Positions 1 through 4,515 of a DNA stretch of 9,095 nucleotides are shown piece after piece. The stretch is taken from positions 1-9,095 of the forward strand of contig CALHSW010000021.1 in the NCBI GenBank assembly GCA_938038735.1, given 5' to 3'. The notes below the pieces were generated by a model. That model did no database searches. It was not told the origin of the DNA and saw only the letters and a program-made list of their open reading frames with translations. The DNA is from an uncultured Bacteroidia bacterium. GTDB lineage: Bacteria > Bacteroidota > Bacteroidia > Bacteroidales > CAJPTX01. Position numbers and translations under genes: made by a program. How positions within the stretch are numbered: the first letter of the stretch is position 1; each line of letters opens with the position of its first letter.

Positions 1-1
1 G

Positions 2-169
2 GGCGACACCGTCCTGGACCCCTTCGCGGGGAGCGGCAGCACCGGGGAGGCGTGCGTATCGCTCGGCCGCCGATTTATCGGCATCGAGCGGGACGGGACG
101 TACTTTCGCGGCATGCAGCGGCGGCTGGCCGGGCCGTTGCAGCGGCGCATGGAGATGGCGAATGGATAA
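2..169 (+). CDS. DNA methyltransferase (N6-adenine/N4-cytosine type), C-terminal end only
   Basis: The window opens inside this gene and shows only its last 55 codons, ending at a TAA. The fragment contains DPFAGSGSTGEA (about 17-52), the FxGxG-type S-adenosylmethionine-binding motif I, followed by GRRFIGIERD, where the acidic residue after the second strand would contact the cofactor. Motif I near the C-terminus fits the N6_N4_Mtase family, in which the catalytic DPPY/SPPY motif comes first. That catalytic motif would lie upstream and cannot be checked, so activity and specificity are unknown. The portal gene starts 27 bp later on the same strand behind its own ribosome binding site, so the two are probably co-transcribed. 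Phage methylases of this kind usually protect phage DNA from host restriction; that role is inferred here. Confidence 0.88.
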   Translation, partial: GDTVLDPFAGSGSTGEACVSLGRRFIGIERDGTYFRGMQRRLAGPLQRRMEMANG

Positions 170-182
170 ACTGAAACGAAGT

Positions 183-188
183 AGGAGG
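183..188 (+). promoter_or_regulatory. Shine-Dalgarno site of the portal gene
   Basis: A perfect AGGAGG lies 8 bases before the ATG at 197 and fixes that start. It is one of only two strong Shine-Dalgarno sites in the window; the other serves the leftward 82-residue gene. The MuF and tape measure genes lack one. Confidence 0.8.
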
Positions 189-196
189 TAGATGCT

Positions 197-1603
197 ATGG
201 ACGCGGCGGCGGTAGAACAGCTATTCACGGAGGGCACGCCCGCGGCGCGGGCGGTGCAGGCGCTTACGCGCAAAGGGATTAATGTTCCCCAATGGGAGGG
301 ACCCCGCGGGCTGCGCCGCGAGTACGACCCCACCCTCCACCCCGTCATGGACACCGCCGCCTATCCCGACCGCCCCGACGGCCGCGGCGGCGTAGAGCGG
401 GTTACCCGCGTGCCGCTCAACTTCCAGCGGCTCGCCGCCAAGCGTCTCACCGAGCTCTGCGTTGGCACCCCGGTGCGCCGCGTCTACCGCGCCCCCGATT
501 CCCGCGCCGCGGAGGTCGCCCGCCGCATGGAGGCGGTCTTTCGCGTCGCCCGCATCGATAGCGTCAACACCGCCCGCTGCCTACAGCTCTTCGCCGGCTG
601 CGAGGTGGCCACCATCTGGTACGCCGTCCCGGAGCGGCACGCCCGCTACGGCTTCGACAGCCCCCTGCGTCTCCGCTGCCGCACCTACAGCCCCATGCAG
701 GGCGACTCCCTCTACCCCCTCTTCGACAGCTACGGCGATATGGTTGCCCTTAGCGTGGGGCGCACCGTGGCTTCCGAGGATGGCACCACCCGCGCCCGCG
801 TGCTAGATGCCTACACCGCAACAACCCACGCCGCCTACCGCGACGAGGGGGCGGGGTGGCAGCTCACCGCCCGCGAACCCATCGCCCTCGGCAAGATCCC
901 CGCCGCCTACATGTGGCGGCCGCAGCCCGCCTGGGAGGATACCAGCCGCCTCGTCGAGGAGATGGAGTGGACCCTCTCGCGCAACGGTAACTACCTGCGC
1001 AAGAATAGCAAGCCCCTCTTCACCGTCTTCGCCGACGAGGAGATTCCCTACGGGCGCGAACGGTCGGCCGACCAGGAGTCCCGCGCCGTCCTGCAATTCC
1101 CCAAGGGCAGCACCGCCGGCTACGTCACATGGCCCCAGGCGGTGGATAGCCTCAAGTTCCACATGGCCGAGCTGCGCCAATCCTTCTTCACCCAGCTACA
1201 GCTCCCCGACTGGAGCTACGAGAGCATGAAAAGCGCCCCTATGAGCGGCGAGAGCCGCAAGCAGCTCTTCATCGACGCGCACCTCAAGGTGCTTGACGAG
1301 CGGGGGCGGCTGCAAGAGTTCTTCGACAGAGAGATTAACGTGGTGCGCGGCTTCCTAAAGGCGATGCTCCCCTCCGAGTTCGCCGCCGCCGCCGACGCGT
1401 TGGCGGTGGCCAGCGAGGTTACCCCCTTCGCGCTGGGCAACGAGCGGGAGACCATTGAGAATCTCCTGCAAGCCAACGGCGGGCGGCCGCTGGTCTCCCA
1501 CCAGGAGTCCATTGAACGGCTCGGCTGGAGCGAGGACGCGGCGCGCACGCTGGAGGCCATTCAGGCCGATAGCCGCCTCGACGCGTTGGAGCTCGCCGAC
1601 TGA
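197..1603 (+). CDS. Phage portal protein, SPP1 gp6-like
   Basis: This 468-residue protein has the length and architecture of SPP1-type portal proteins (Phage_prot_Gp6 family). Portals form the dodecameric ring at one capsid vertex through which DNA is packaged and ejected. Visible support: an N-terminal stretch ending in RLAAKRLTELCVGTPV (about residues 78-93), typical of the family's wing entry; a middle beta-rich segment (SPMQGDSLYPLFDSYGDM); WTLSRNGNYLRKNSKP around residues 259-274; and SAPMSGESRKQLFIDAHLK (about 346-364), matching the conserved long helix region. The acidic C-terminus (ADSRLDALELAD) is also usual. A MuF-type head protein follows, as is standard for portals. The start is set by AGGAGG at 183-188. 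The assignment rests on recognised sequence style and gene order; a profile search was not possible. Confidence 0.85.
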   Translation: MDAAAVEQLFTEGTPAARAVQALTRKGINVPQWEGPRGLRREYDPTLHPVMDTAAYPDRPDGRGGVERVTRVPLNFQRLAAKRLTELCVGTPVRRVYRAPDSRAAEVARRMEAVFRVARIDSVNTARCLQLFAGCEVATIWYAVPERHARYGFDSPLRLRCRTYSPMQGDSLYPLFDSYGDMVALSVGRTVASEDGTTRARVLDAYTATTHAAYRDEGAGWQLTAREPIALGKIPAAYMWRPQPAWEDTSRLVEEMEWTLSRNGNYLRKNSKPLFTVFADEEIPYGRERSADQESRAVLQFPKGSTAGYVTWPQAVDSLKFHMAELRQSFFTQLQLPDWSYESMKSAPMSGESRKQLFIDAHLKVLDERGRLQEFFDREINVVRGFLKAMLPSEFAAAADALAVASEVTPFALGNERETIENLLQANGGRPLVSHQESIERLGWSEDAARTLEAIQADSRLDALELAD

Positions 1604-1647
1604 CCCGCACGGCGAACGCTTATAAATGTTTCTAACGTAATCATATT

Positions 1648-1676
1648 AACGGCAATGGATTTTGCGTATTGCCGTT
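1648..1676 (+). terminator. Hairpin after the portal gene, possible weak terminator
   Basis: AACGGCAAT (1648-1656) and ATTGCCGTT (1668-1676) form a perfect 9-bp inverted repeat with an 11-base loop, 45 bp past the portal stop. Only three Ts in a row follow, so intrinsic termination would be weak. It may instead stabilise the mRNA 3' end or bind a protein. The surrounding 1604-1751 stretch is AT-richer than the genes and shows no convincing ORF. It carries three copies of CGTAATC (1636, 1682, 1743) that might be binding sites. Confidence 0.45.
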
Positions 1677-1751
1677 TACTTCGTAATCGTATTTTATTGC
1701 CAGCATTGCGCGCTGCGCGGCTCGCCTTCCATGGGCTTGCGCCGTAATCGC

Positions 1752-1759
1752 TACCTTTG
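1752..1759 (+). promoter_or_regulatory. Bacteroidota-type -7 promoter box for the MuF-toxin gene
   Basis: TACCTTTG matches the Bacteroides -7 consensus TAnnTTTG exactly. No good TTTG element lies at the expected distance upstream (1729-1732 reads CCAT), so activity may be weak or need an activator. Transcription would begin near 1765, giving a leader of about 30 bases before the ATG at 1796. An upstream TTG that extends the reading frame to 1757 lies inside this box, which argues against that longer start. Confidence 0.6.
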
Positions 1760-1795
1760 CGGCGCAATCGGGTAAAGAAATGCGGGCGTAACGGT

Positions 1796-3337
1796 ATGGA
1801 TCGCGGCGAACGGCGGCACAATCGGCGGGTTTCGGGCTACGAGCGGCGCGCCCTGCGGCTCATGCGGCGGGCGGCGGCGGAGGCGGCGCGGCTCGTGCAG
1901 CTCTACGGCGGCGGCAAGGCGGGCGAGCCGTTCCGCATCGACCGGAGCATGCCGCTGCGGCGGGCGGTGGACGCGCTCCTAAAGGATTTGCACGCTGCGC
2001 TCCTTGGCGAGGTGCAGCGGGGCGTGTACCGCGAGTGGACGGTGGCGGAGCGCGAGGCCGATGCGCTGGCGGCCCGCGCGGAGGGGATCTACCCCGTGCG
2101 GGAGGCGGAGCGCGCGGCGTGGCGCACCCACCGCGACGAGGCCCGCGAGGCCTTCGCGGCGCGGCGCGAGCGGGGGCTTTCCCTCTCCGACCGCGTGTGG
2201 CGCGTGGTGGACGGCTTCGCCGCCGAGGTGGAGACCGCCGCCACCGAGGCCATCGGCAACGGCACCCCCGCGGAGCGGCTCGCCACCGCCATTAAGCAGC
2301 ACCTCAACGAGCCCAACCGCCTCTACCGCCGGGTGCGCGGCCCCAACGGCAAGCTCCGCCTCTCCAAGGCCGCCGCCGCCTACCACCCCGGCCGCGGGGT
2401 CTACCGCAGCAGCTTTATGAACGCGCGGCGGCTCGCCGTCACCGAGACCAACATGGCCTACCGCGCCGCCGACTTCGAGCGGTGGCAGCAGATGGACTTC
2501 GTGGTGGGCATTGAAATCCGTTTGTCTAATAATCATAACTGCAAGGGCGTACCCAACGGCACCTTCCACGATATCTGCGACGAGCTGGCGGGGCGCTACC
2601 CCAAGGAGTTCAAGTTTACGGGCTGGCACCCGCACTGCCGCTGCCACGCCGTGCCGATCCTCAAACGCCCCGAGGAGATGGCGCAGCAAGGGGCGGAGAG
2701 CGCCAACGCGGTAAATGCTTTGCCGGGGGCGTTCGAGGCGTACGTCGCGGGCAATCGGGGGCGCATCGCCGCCGCCGCCGCGCGGGGGGCGCTGCCCTAC
2801 TTCCTGCGCGACAACTTCGCCGTGGCGGCGGACGGGACGCTCGCGGCGCGATGGGGCGGCAGGTCGTTTCAAATTGGAATCGAAAAGGCGAGCGCAGCCT
2901 ACCGTAAACTACAGAAGTATGGGTGGCAACCGGAGTACTTCGATGCAGGGAGTGGTGGCTTCGTGGTGGTGCACCCAATGCGCCGCGCGGTGGGGGCAGC
3001 TGGGAAGCAGGAACGCATCAAGCTAGAGAAGGAGCTGCGCATGTGCTGCGCCTTTGCGGCGGCAGGGCATCGGGTCAAGATGCTGCGGGAGAAGGCTGGC
3101 GTATCAAGCCCAGATGTACTAATCGATGGCGTACCGGCAGAGCTAAAAAGCACGCGAAGCGCAAATAACGTAGTAAAATATGCACGGAAGGCTGTAGAAG
3201 TGCAGGGGGCGGCGTGCGTGCTGTTTGAATTTGAATGCGAATCGGATGCCCTGCACAAAGAACTCCTAAAGCTACAGCGCGATGGGTTCAAGGTGTTGTA
3301 CTACTTCAAGGGGCGTCGCAGGGTGTACAGGCTCTAG
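1796..3337 (+). CDS. MuF-type minor head protein fused to a PD-(D/E)XK nuclease-like toxin domain
   Basis: This 513-residue protein is a head morphogenesis protein with a C-terminal effector. Residues about 1-290 are the phage part: basic, helical, with TETNMAYRAADFERW (216-230) and the Cys/His-rich end of the Mu gpF domain (C249, H258, C261, and HPHCRC at 278-283). From about residue 355 base composition changes from very GC-rich to mixed, and the protein becomes nuclease-like. The pattern is KLEKELRMCCAFAAAGHRV, then SSPDVLIDGVPAELKS (437-452) with D440 and E449-x-K451, then KAVEVQ. This matches the PD-(D/E)XK core of CdiA-type tRNA/DNA nuclease toxins. MuF fusions to polymorphic toxins are a known phage family; target and activity here are inferred. 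ATG 1796 is preferred over a TTG at 1757, which lies in the promoter box. Shine-Dalgarno is absent. The only nearby immunity candidate is the leftward 82-residue gene. Confidence 0.87.
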   Translation: MDRGERRHNRRVSGYERRALRLMRRAAAEAARLVQLYGGGKAGEPFRIDRSMPLRRAVDALLKDLHAALLGEVQRGVYREWTVAEREADALAARAEGIYPVREAERAAWRTHRDEAREAFAARRERGLSLSDRVWRVVDGFAAEVETAATEAIGNGTPAERLATAIKQHLNEPNRLYRRVRGPNGKLRLSKAAAAYHPGRGVYRSSFMNARRLAVTETNMAYRAADFERWQQMDFVVGIEIRLSNNHNCKGVPNGTFHDICDELAGRYPKEFKFTGWHPHCRCHAVPILKRPEEMAQQGAESANAVNALPGAFEAYVAGNRGRIAAAAARGALPYFLRDNFAVAADGTLAARWGGRSFQIGIEKASAAYRKLQKYGWQPEYFDAGSGGFVVVHPMRRAVGAAGKQERIKLEKELRMCCAFAAAGHRVKMLREKAGVSSPDVLIDGVPAELKSTRSANNVVKYARKAVEVQGAACVLFEFECESDALHKELLKLQRDGFKVLYYFKGRRRVYRL

Positions 3338-3372
3338 AAAATAAGACGGCCGCCCCAAAATGGGAGCGGCCG
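3337..3372 (-). terminator. Intrinsic terminator of sRNA1 (leftward)
   Basis: CGGCCGC (3347-3353) pairs with GCGGCCG (3366-3372), with three further G:C pairs inside and one bulged A. On the minus strand the stem is followed by TCTTATTTTC, a usable U-rich tract; on the plus strand it is not. The tract ends against the TAG stop of the MuF-toxin gene, so the two converging transcripts end almost at the same base. Confidence 0.7.
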
Positions 3373-3448
3373 AATATGCGGTACGACTGCACCCCGTCGG
3401 GCGCTAGACATCCCTAGCCCTGGGTAGCCCATGGATGTCACCCAGGGT
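3337..3448 (-). ncRNA. Predicted small RNA 1 (sRNA1), about 110 nt
   Basis: A leftward unit bounded by a perfect Bacteroides promoter (3454-3485) and an intrinsic terminator (3337-3372), with no plausible ORF in between. Two competing folds are visible at its 5' end. CCCTGGGT and ACCCAGGG pair (3440-3447 with 3418-3425). GACATCC and GGATGTC pair (3433-3439 with 3407-3413), and this second fold can enclose TGGG-CTA-CCCA. The two interleave, so they are either alternative states or a pseudoknot. A third hairpin, GCGCCC-GACG-GGGTGC, lies at 3388-3403. It is not recognised as a known RNA family. Converging with the toxin mRNA, it could base-pair with any transcript reading past the toxin stop. 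Ends are approximate. Confidence 0.6.
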
Positions 3449-3452
3449 TGGC

Positions 3453-3489
3453 GCAAAGGTAGGGGTAAAAATGGTAAAAGCAAAATTTT
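3453..3489 (-). repeat. 37-bp direct repeat, copy 1 (carries sRNA1 promoter)
   Basis: This segment is identical over all 37 bases to 4087-4123 and lies in the same orientation. It covers the whole promoter of sRNA1. Similarity continues weakly beyond it (GCGATTCT in both). The copies are 634 bp apart and bracket the 82-residue gene. Confidence 0.95.
3454..3485 (-). promoter_or_regulatory. Perfect Bacteroides-type promoter of sRNA1
   Basis: Read leftward: TTTTG (3485-3481), a 19-base spacer, then TACCTTTG (3461-3454). Both elements and the spacing match the vegetative sigma factor consensus of Bacteroides. Initiation is expected near 3447, exactly where the first stem of sRNA1 begins. Confidence 0.85.
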
Positions 3490-3503
3490 ACCGCGATTCT
3501 CTG

Positions 3504-3752
3504 CTACATTGTCATTAGATCTGCGTATTCTTCGGGGCTTTGCCACATAACGTATGACCAACGGCTAATTATATCGGACGGTGTCGCGATGAAGGGTTCT
3601 ACGGTTATGTCGCCAATCATTTTGTCGCTACTATAGCCGCATATGTAGTCGGCAGAATCTTTACTCTCACCCCTTGCCATAAGAATGCGGTGCACCTCGG
3701 CGCGGAAGGCGTTAACCTCCTCTAGGGTGTACGTTCTGCGTGGATTCTCCAT
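3504..3752 (-). CDS. 82-residue acidic protein, candidate immunity protein
   Basis: I do not recognise this family. The start is fixed by AGGAGG (3764-3759) six bases before the ATG; a longer in-frame ORF reaches 3851 but runs through that site and an upstream hairpin. The protein begins MENPRRTYTLEEVNAFRAEV, looks helical with a YxCGYSSDKMIGD turn in the middle, and ends SPEEYADLMTM. It has 14 acidic and 8 basic residues and no signal peptide or membrane segment. Base composition is mixed like the toxin domain and unlike the GC-rich structural genes. Its position downstream of the MuF-toxin, its size and its acidity fit an immunity protein against a nuclease. However, it is on the opposite strand with its own promoter, which is not the usual toxin-immunity operon. 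That role is inference. It could instead be an unrelated lysogeny-expressed accessory protein. Confidence 0.8.
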   Translation of the reverse strand: MENPRRTYTLEEVNAFRAEVHRILMARGESKDSADYICGYSSDKMIGDITVEPFIATPSDIISRWSYVMWQSPEEYADLMTM

Positions 3753-3758
3753 GGCATT

Positions 3759-3783
3759 CCTCCTTTCTGCAGCCGATGCTGCA
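3759..3783 (-). promoter_or_regulatory. Shine-Dalgarno and leader hairpin of the 82-residue gene
   Basis: AGGAGG (3764-3759) is preceded four bases earlier by a hairpin, TGCAGC-ATCG-GCTGCA (3783-3768), with a perfect 6-bp stem and tetraloop. The hairpin leaves the ribosome binding site open and may mark a 5' end stabiliser or a binding site for a regulator. Confidence 0.6.
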
Positions 3784-3799
3784 TGTGCTTTCCTAGAGG

Positions 3800-3831
3800 C
3801 GAAGGTAGTGAGAATGTTGGGAATAAGCGAA
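3800..3831 (-). promoter_or_regulatory. Possible promoter of the 82-residue gene
   Basis: Read leftward: TTCG (3831-3828), 20 bases, then TACCTTCG (3807-3800). Each element differs from the Bacteroides consensus by one T-to-C change, so it would be a weaker version of the sRNA promoters. The leader would be about 40 bases and include the hairpin at 3768-3783. Confidence 0.4.
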
Positions 3832-3895
3832 TTACCGCGTGTGGTAAACACATAAAACAGAGGTGAAACGCTAATGCGGTAATCGTACTACTAGG

Positions 3896-3927
3896 GGCGT
3901 TCGGGGCCGCATCGCCGCCCCAACGCT
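3896..3927. other. Strong isolated hairpin between sRNA2 and the 82-residue gene
   Basis: GCGTT-C-GGGGC (3897-3907) pairs with GCCCC-AACGC (3917-3926): ten Watson-Crick pairs with one bulged C and a 9-base loop. A G:T pair can extend it. No T-run follows on either strand, so it is not a normal terminator. It lies in the otherwise gene-free stretch 3853-3960. It may be a processing, packaging or protein-binding element. Confidence 0.5.
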
Positions 3928-3937
3928 GTAGCGGGGA
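3925..3937. repeat. 13-bp copy of the tRNA 3' end
   Basis: GCTGTAGCGGGGA here is identical to 4173-4185, which covers the last eight tRNA bases, the discriminator position and the downstream flank. Both are in the same orientation, 248 bp apart. Duplicated tRNA 3' ends can mark integration sites, but 13 bp in GC-rich DNA may be chance. Confidence 0.35.
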
Positions 3938-3960
3938 GATGGATTATAAGGGGTAGGATG

Positions 3961-3992
3961 TAAAAAAGGGGACCCTCGCGAAAGGATCCCCT
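3961..3992 (-). terminator. Intrinsic terminator of sRNA2 (leftward)
   Basis: On the minus strand AGGGGATCC (3992-3984) pairs with GGGTCCCCT (3975-3967), nine pairs including one T:G, around an 8-base loop. Six Ts end the structure. This is the best textbook terminator in the window. A short upstream CCCT-CATT-AGGG pairing could compete with the stem. Confidence 0.85.
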
Positions 3993-4082
3993 AATGAGGG
4001 TTCGGGGCAGCTACAGAGTTTTAAAGCTCTGCACCGGGATTTCCCGCTATTGTCCCTCGGTGGGATTGGCAGAACCGCTCCC
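3962..4082 (-). ncRNA. Predicted small RNA 2 (sRNA2), about 120 nt
   Basis: A leftward unit with a promoter identical to that of sRNA1 (4088-4119) and a strong terminator (3961-3992). There is no credible ORF inside. Visible pairings are CACCG with CGGTG (4058-4062 with 4032-4036) and CAGAG with CTCTG around an AT-only core (4027-4031 with 4014-4018). TCTG/CAGA pairs could extend the first stem. Its body shares no obvious primary sequence with sRNA1, so the two share control rather than sequence. Because the 82-residue gene lies about 210 bp further along the same strand, this could also be a terminated leader (attenuator) for that gene. Not recognised as a known RNA family; ends approximate. 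Confidence 0.6.
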
Positions 4083-4086
4083 GGCT

Positions 4087-4123
4087 GCAAAGGTAGGGGT
4101 AAAAATGGTAAAAGCAAAATTTT
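4087..4123 (-). repeat. 37-bp direct repeat, copy 2 (carries sRNA2 promoter)
   Basis: Identical over 37 bases to 3453-3489. It contains the complete promoter of sRNA2. Recombination between the copies would delete the 82-residue gene with sRNA2 or duplicate the cassette. Confidence 0.95.
4088..4119 (-). promoter_or_regulatory. Perfect Bacteroides-type promoter of sRNA2
   Basis: Read leftward: TTTTG (4119-4115), a 19-base spacer, then TACCTTTG (4095-4088). Initiation is expected near 4081. It is the same sequence as the sRNA1 promoter. Confidence 0.85.
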
Positions 4124-4176
4124 CTGCGATTCTACCCTGCGGGGATTGATGGGCTGGTGAATCCGCCTCTGTGCTG

Positions 4177-4249
4177 TAGCGGGGACAGGGATCGAACCTG
4201 TGACCTCTGGGTAATGAGCCCAACGAGCTACCAACTGCTCCACCCCGCT
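4177..4249 (-). tRNA. tRNA-Met (anticodon CAU), initiator-like
   Basis: A complete 73-base cloverleaf reads leftward. The acceptor AGCGGGG pairs with CCCCGCT over seven bases; the discriminator is A. The D arm is GAGC/GCTC with G18G19. The anticodon arm is TTGGG/CCCAG around CTCATTA. The variable loop has five bases. The T arm is ACAGG/CCTGT with TTCGATC. Invariant T8, A14, G15, A21, T33, T54, T55, C56 and A58 are present. Initiator hallmarks are A11:T24 and three G:C pairs at 29-31:39-41, and the first half resembles bacterial initiator tRNA closely. Two things are odd. Position 37 is T where a purine is nearly universal. Also, 1:72 is an A:T pair instead of the bacterial mismatch; A1:U72 is the archaeal and eukaryotic initiator state. 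CCA is not encoded. No promoter box lies between it and the sRNA3 terminator, so it is probably made by readthrough and processing. Confidence 0.9.
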
Positions 4250-4260
4250 CCATGCGTGCC

Positions 4261-4306
4261 TTAGAAAGATGGGGGGCTGACGACTTACGCGCATTGCCAG
4301 CCCCCC
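4261..4306 (-). terminator. Terminator-like hairpin at the end of sRNA3
   Basis: On the minus strand GGGGGGCTG (4306-4298) pairs with CAGCCCCCC (4279-4271) over nine bases, with an 18-base loop. ATCTTTCTAA follows, a mediocre U tract. Partial readthrough would carry transcription into the tRNA, which starts 12 bases further on. Confidence 0.6.
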
Positions 4307-4374
4307 TCGTACTGCCCGACGCGGCGCGCGATGTGACCATGCAAAACTCCCTACGCCGCGCTGGCAGTATCTGT
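4262..4374 (-). ncRNA. Predicted small RNA 3 (sRNA3), about 113 nt, long stem-loop
   Basis: A leftward unit from a TACCTTTG box (4387-4380) to the hairpin at 4261-4306. Its 5' part folds into a long two-step helix. TACTGCC pairs with GGCAGTA (4363-4369 with 4310-4316), then a small internal loop, then CGCGGCG pairs with CGCCGCG (4354-4360 with 4320-4326), closing a 27-base apical loop. The helix starts within a few bases of the expected transcription start, as for sRNA1. It has the same length and design as sRNA1 and sRNA2 but a different sequence. It may be a free small RNA, the leader of the tRNA transcript, or both. Not recognised as a known family. Confidence 0.55.
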
Positions 4375-4379
4375 TGCCG

Positions 4380-4411
4380 CAAAGGTAGTACCTTTTCCCA
4401 ATATAGCCACA
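4380..4411 (-). promoter_or_regulatory. Bacteroides-type promoter of sRNA3 and tRNA
   Basis: TACCTTTG (4387-4380) matches the -7 consensus exactly. Upstream, TGTG (4411-4408) at a 20-base spacing is a three-of-four match to TTTG. It is divergent from the tape measure promoter, the two -7 boxes being 75 bp apart. Between them GTTTA-TACTG-TAAAC (4423-4437) could be an operator. Confidence 0.6.
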
Positions 4412-4439
4412 CGGATTCCATTGTTTATACTGTAAACGA

Positions 4440-4470
4440 TGTGTAACCCCCGCCGAAAGTGCTACCTTTG
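4440..4470 (+). promoter_or_regulatory. Bacteroides-type promoter of the tape measure gene
   Basis: TGTG (4440-4443), 19 bases, then TACCTTTG (4463-4470). The -7 box is perfect and the -33 box has one mismatch. The start would be near 4477, giving a leader of about 70 bases. Confidence 0.65.
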
Positions 4471-4495
4471 TGCTTGCTACGTAAGGGGGTACAGC

Positions 4496-4515
4496 GGCGT
4501 TTTGGCGCGAACGCC
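4496..4515 (+). other. Leader hairpin of the tape measure mRNA
   Basis: GGCGTT (4496-4501) pairs with AACGCC (4510-4515) in the untranslated leader. After it come eight As and six Gs just before the ATG. An A-rich unstructured stretch with little Shine-Dalgarno is usual for Bacteroidota start sites. Confidence 0.4.

Noticed and set aside
1757..1795. A longer MuF reading frame beginning with TTG at 1757
   Set aside because: The TTG is part of the TACCTTTG promoter box, so it would lie upstream of the transcription start. ATG 1796 is the first usable start.
1979..2872. A long minus-strand open frame antisense to the MuF gene, and a similar one at 6975-8156 within the tape measure gene
   Set aside because: Low-complexity His/Leu/Arg-rich translations without ribosome binding sites; they mirror codon bias on the other strand.
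3753..3851. N-terminal extension of the 82-residue gene to an ATG at 3851
   Set aside because: It would run through the promoter-like element, the hairpin and the AGGAGG site that serve the ATG at 3752.
4252..4446. A 64-codon plus-strand ORF between the tRNA and the tape measure promoter
   Set aside because: It overlaps the sRNA3 hairpins, lacks a ribosome binding site, and its translation looks random.
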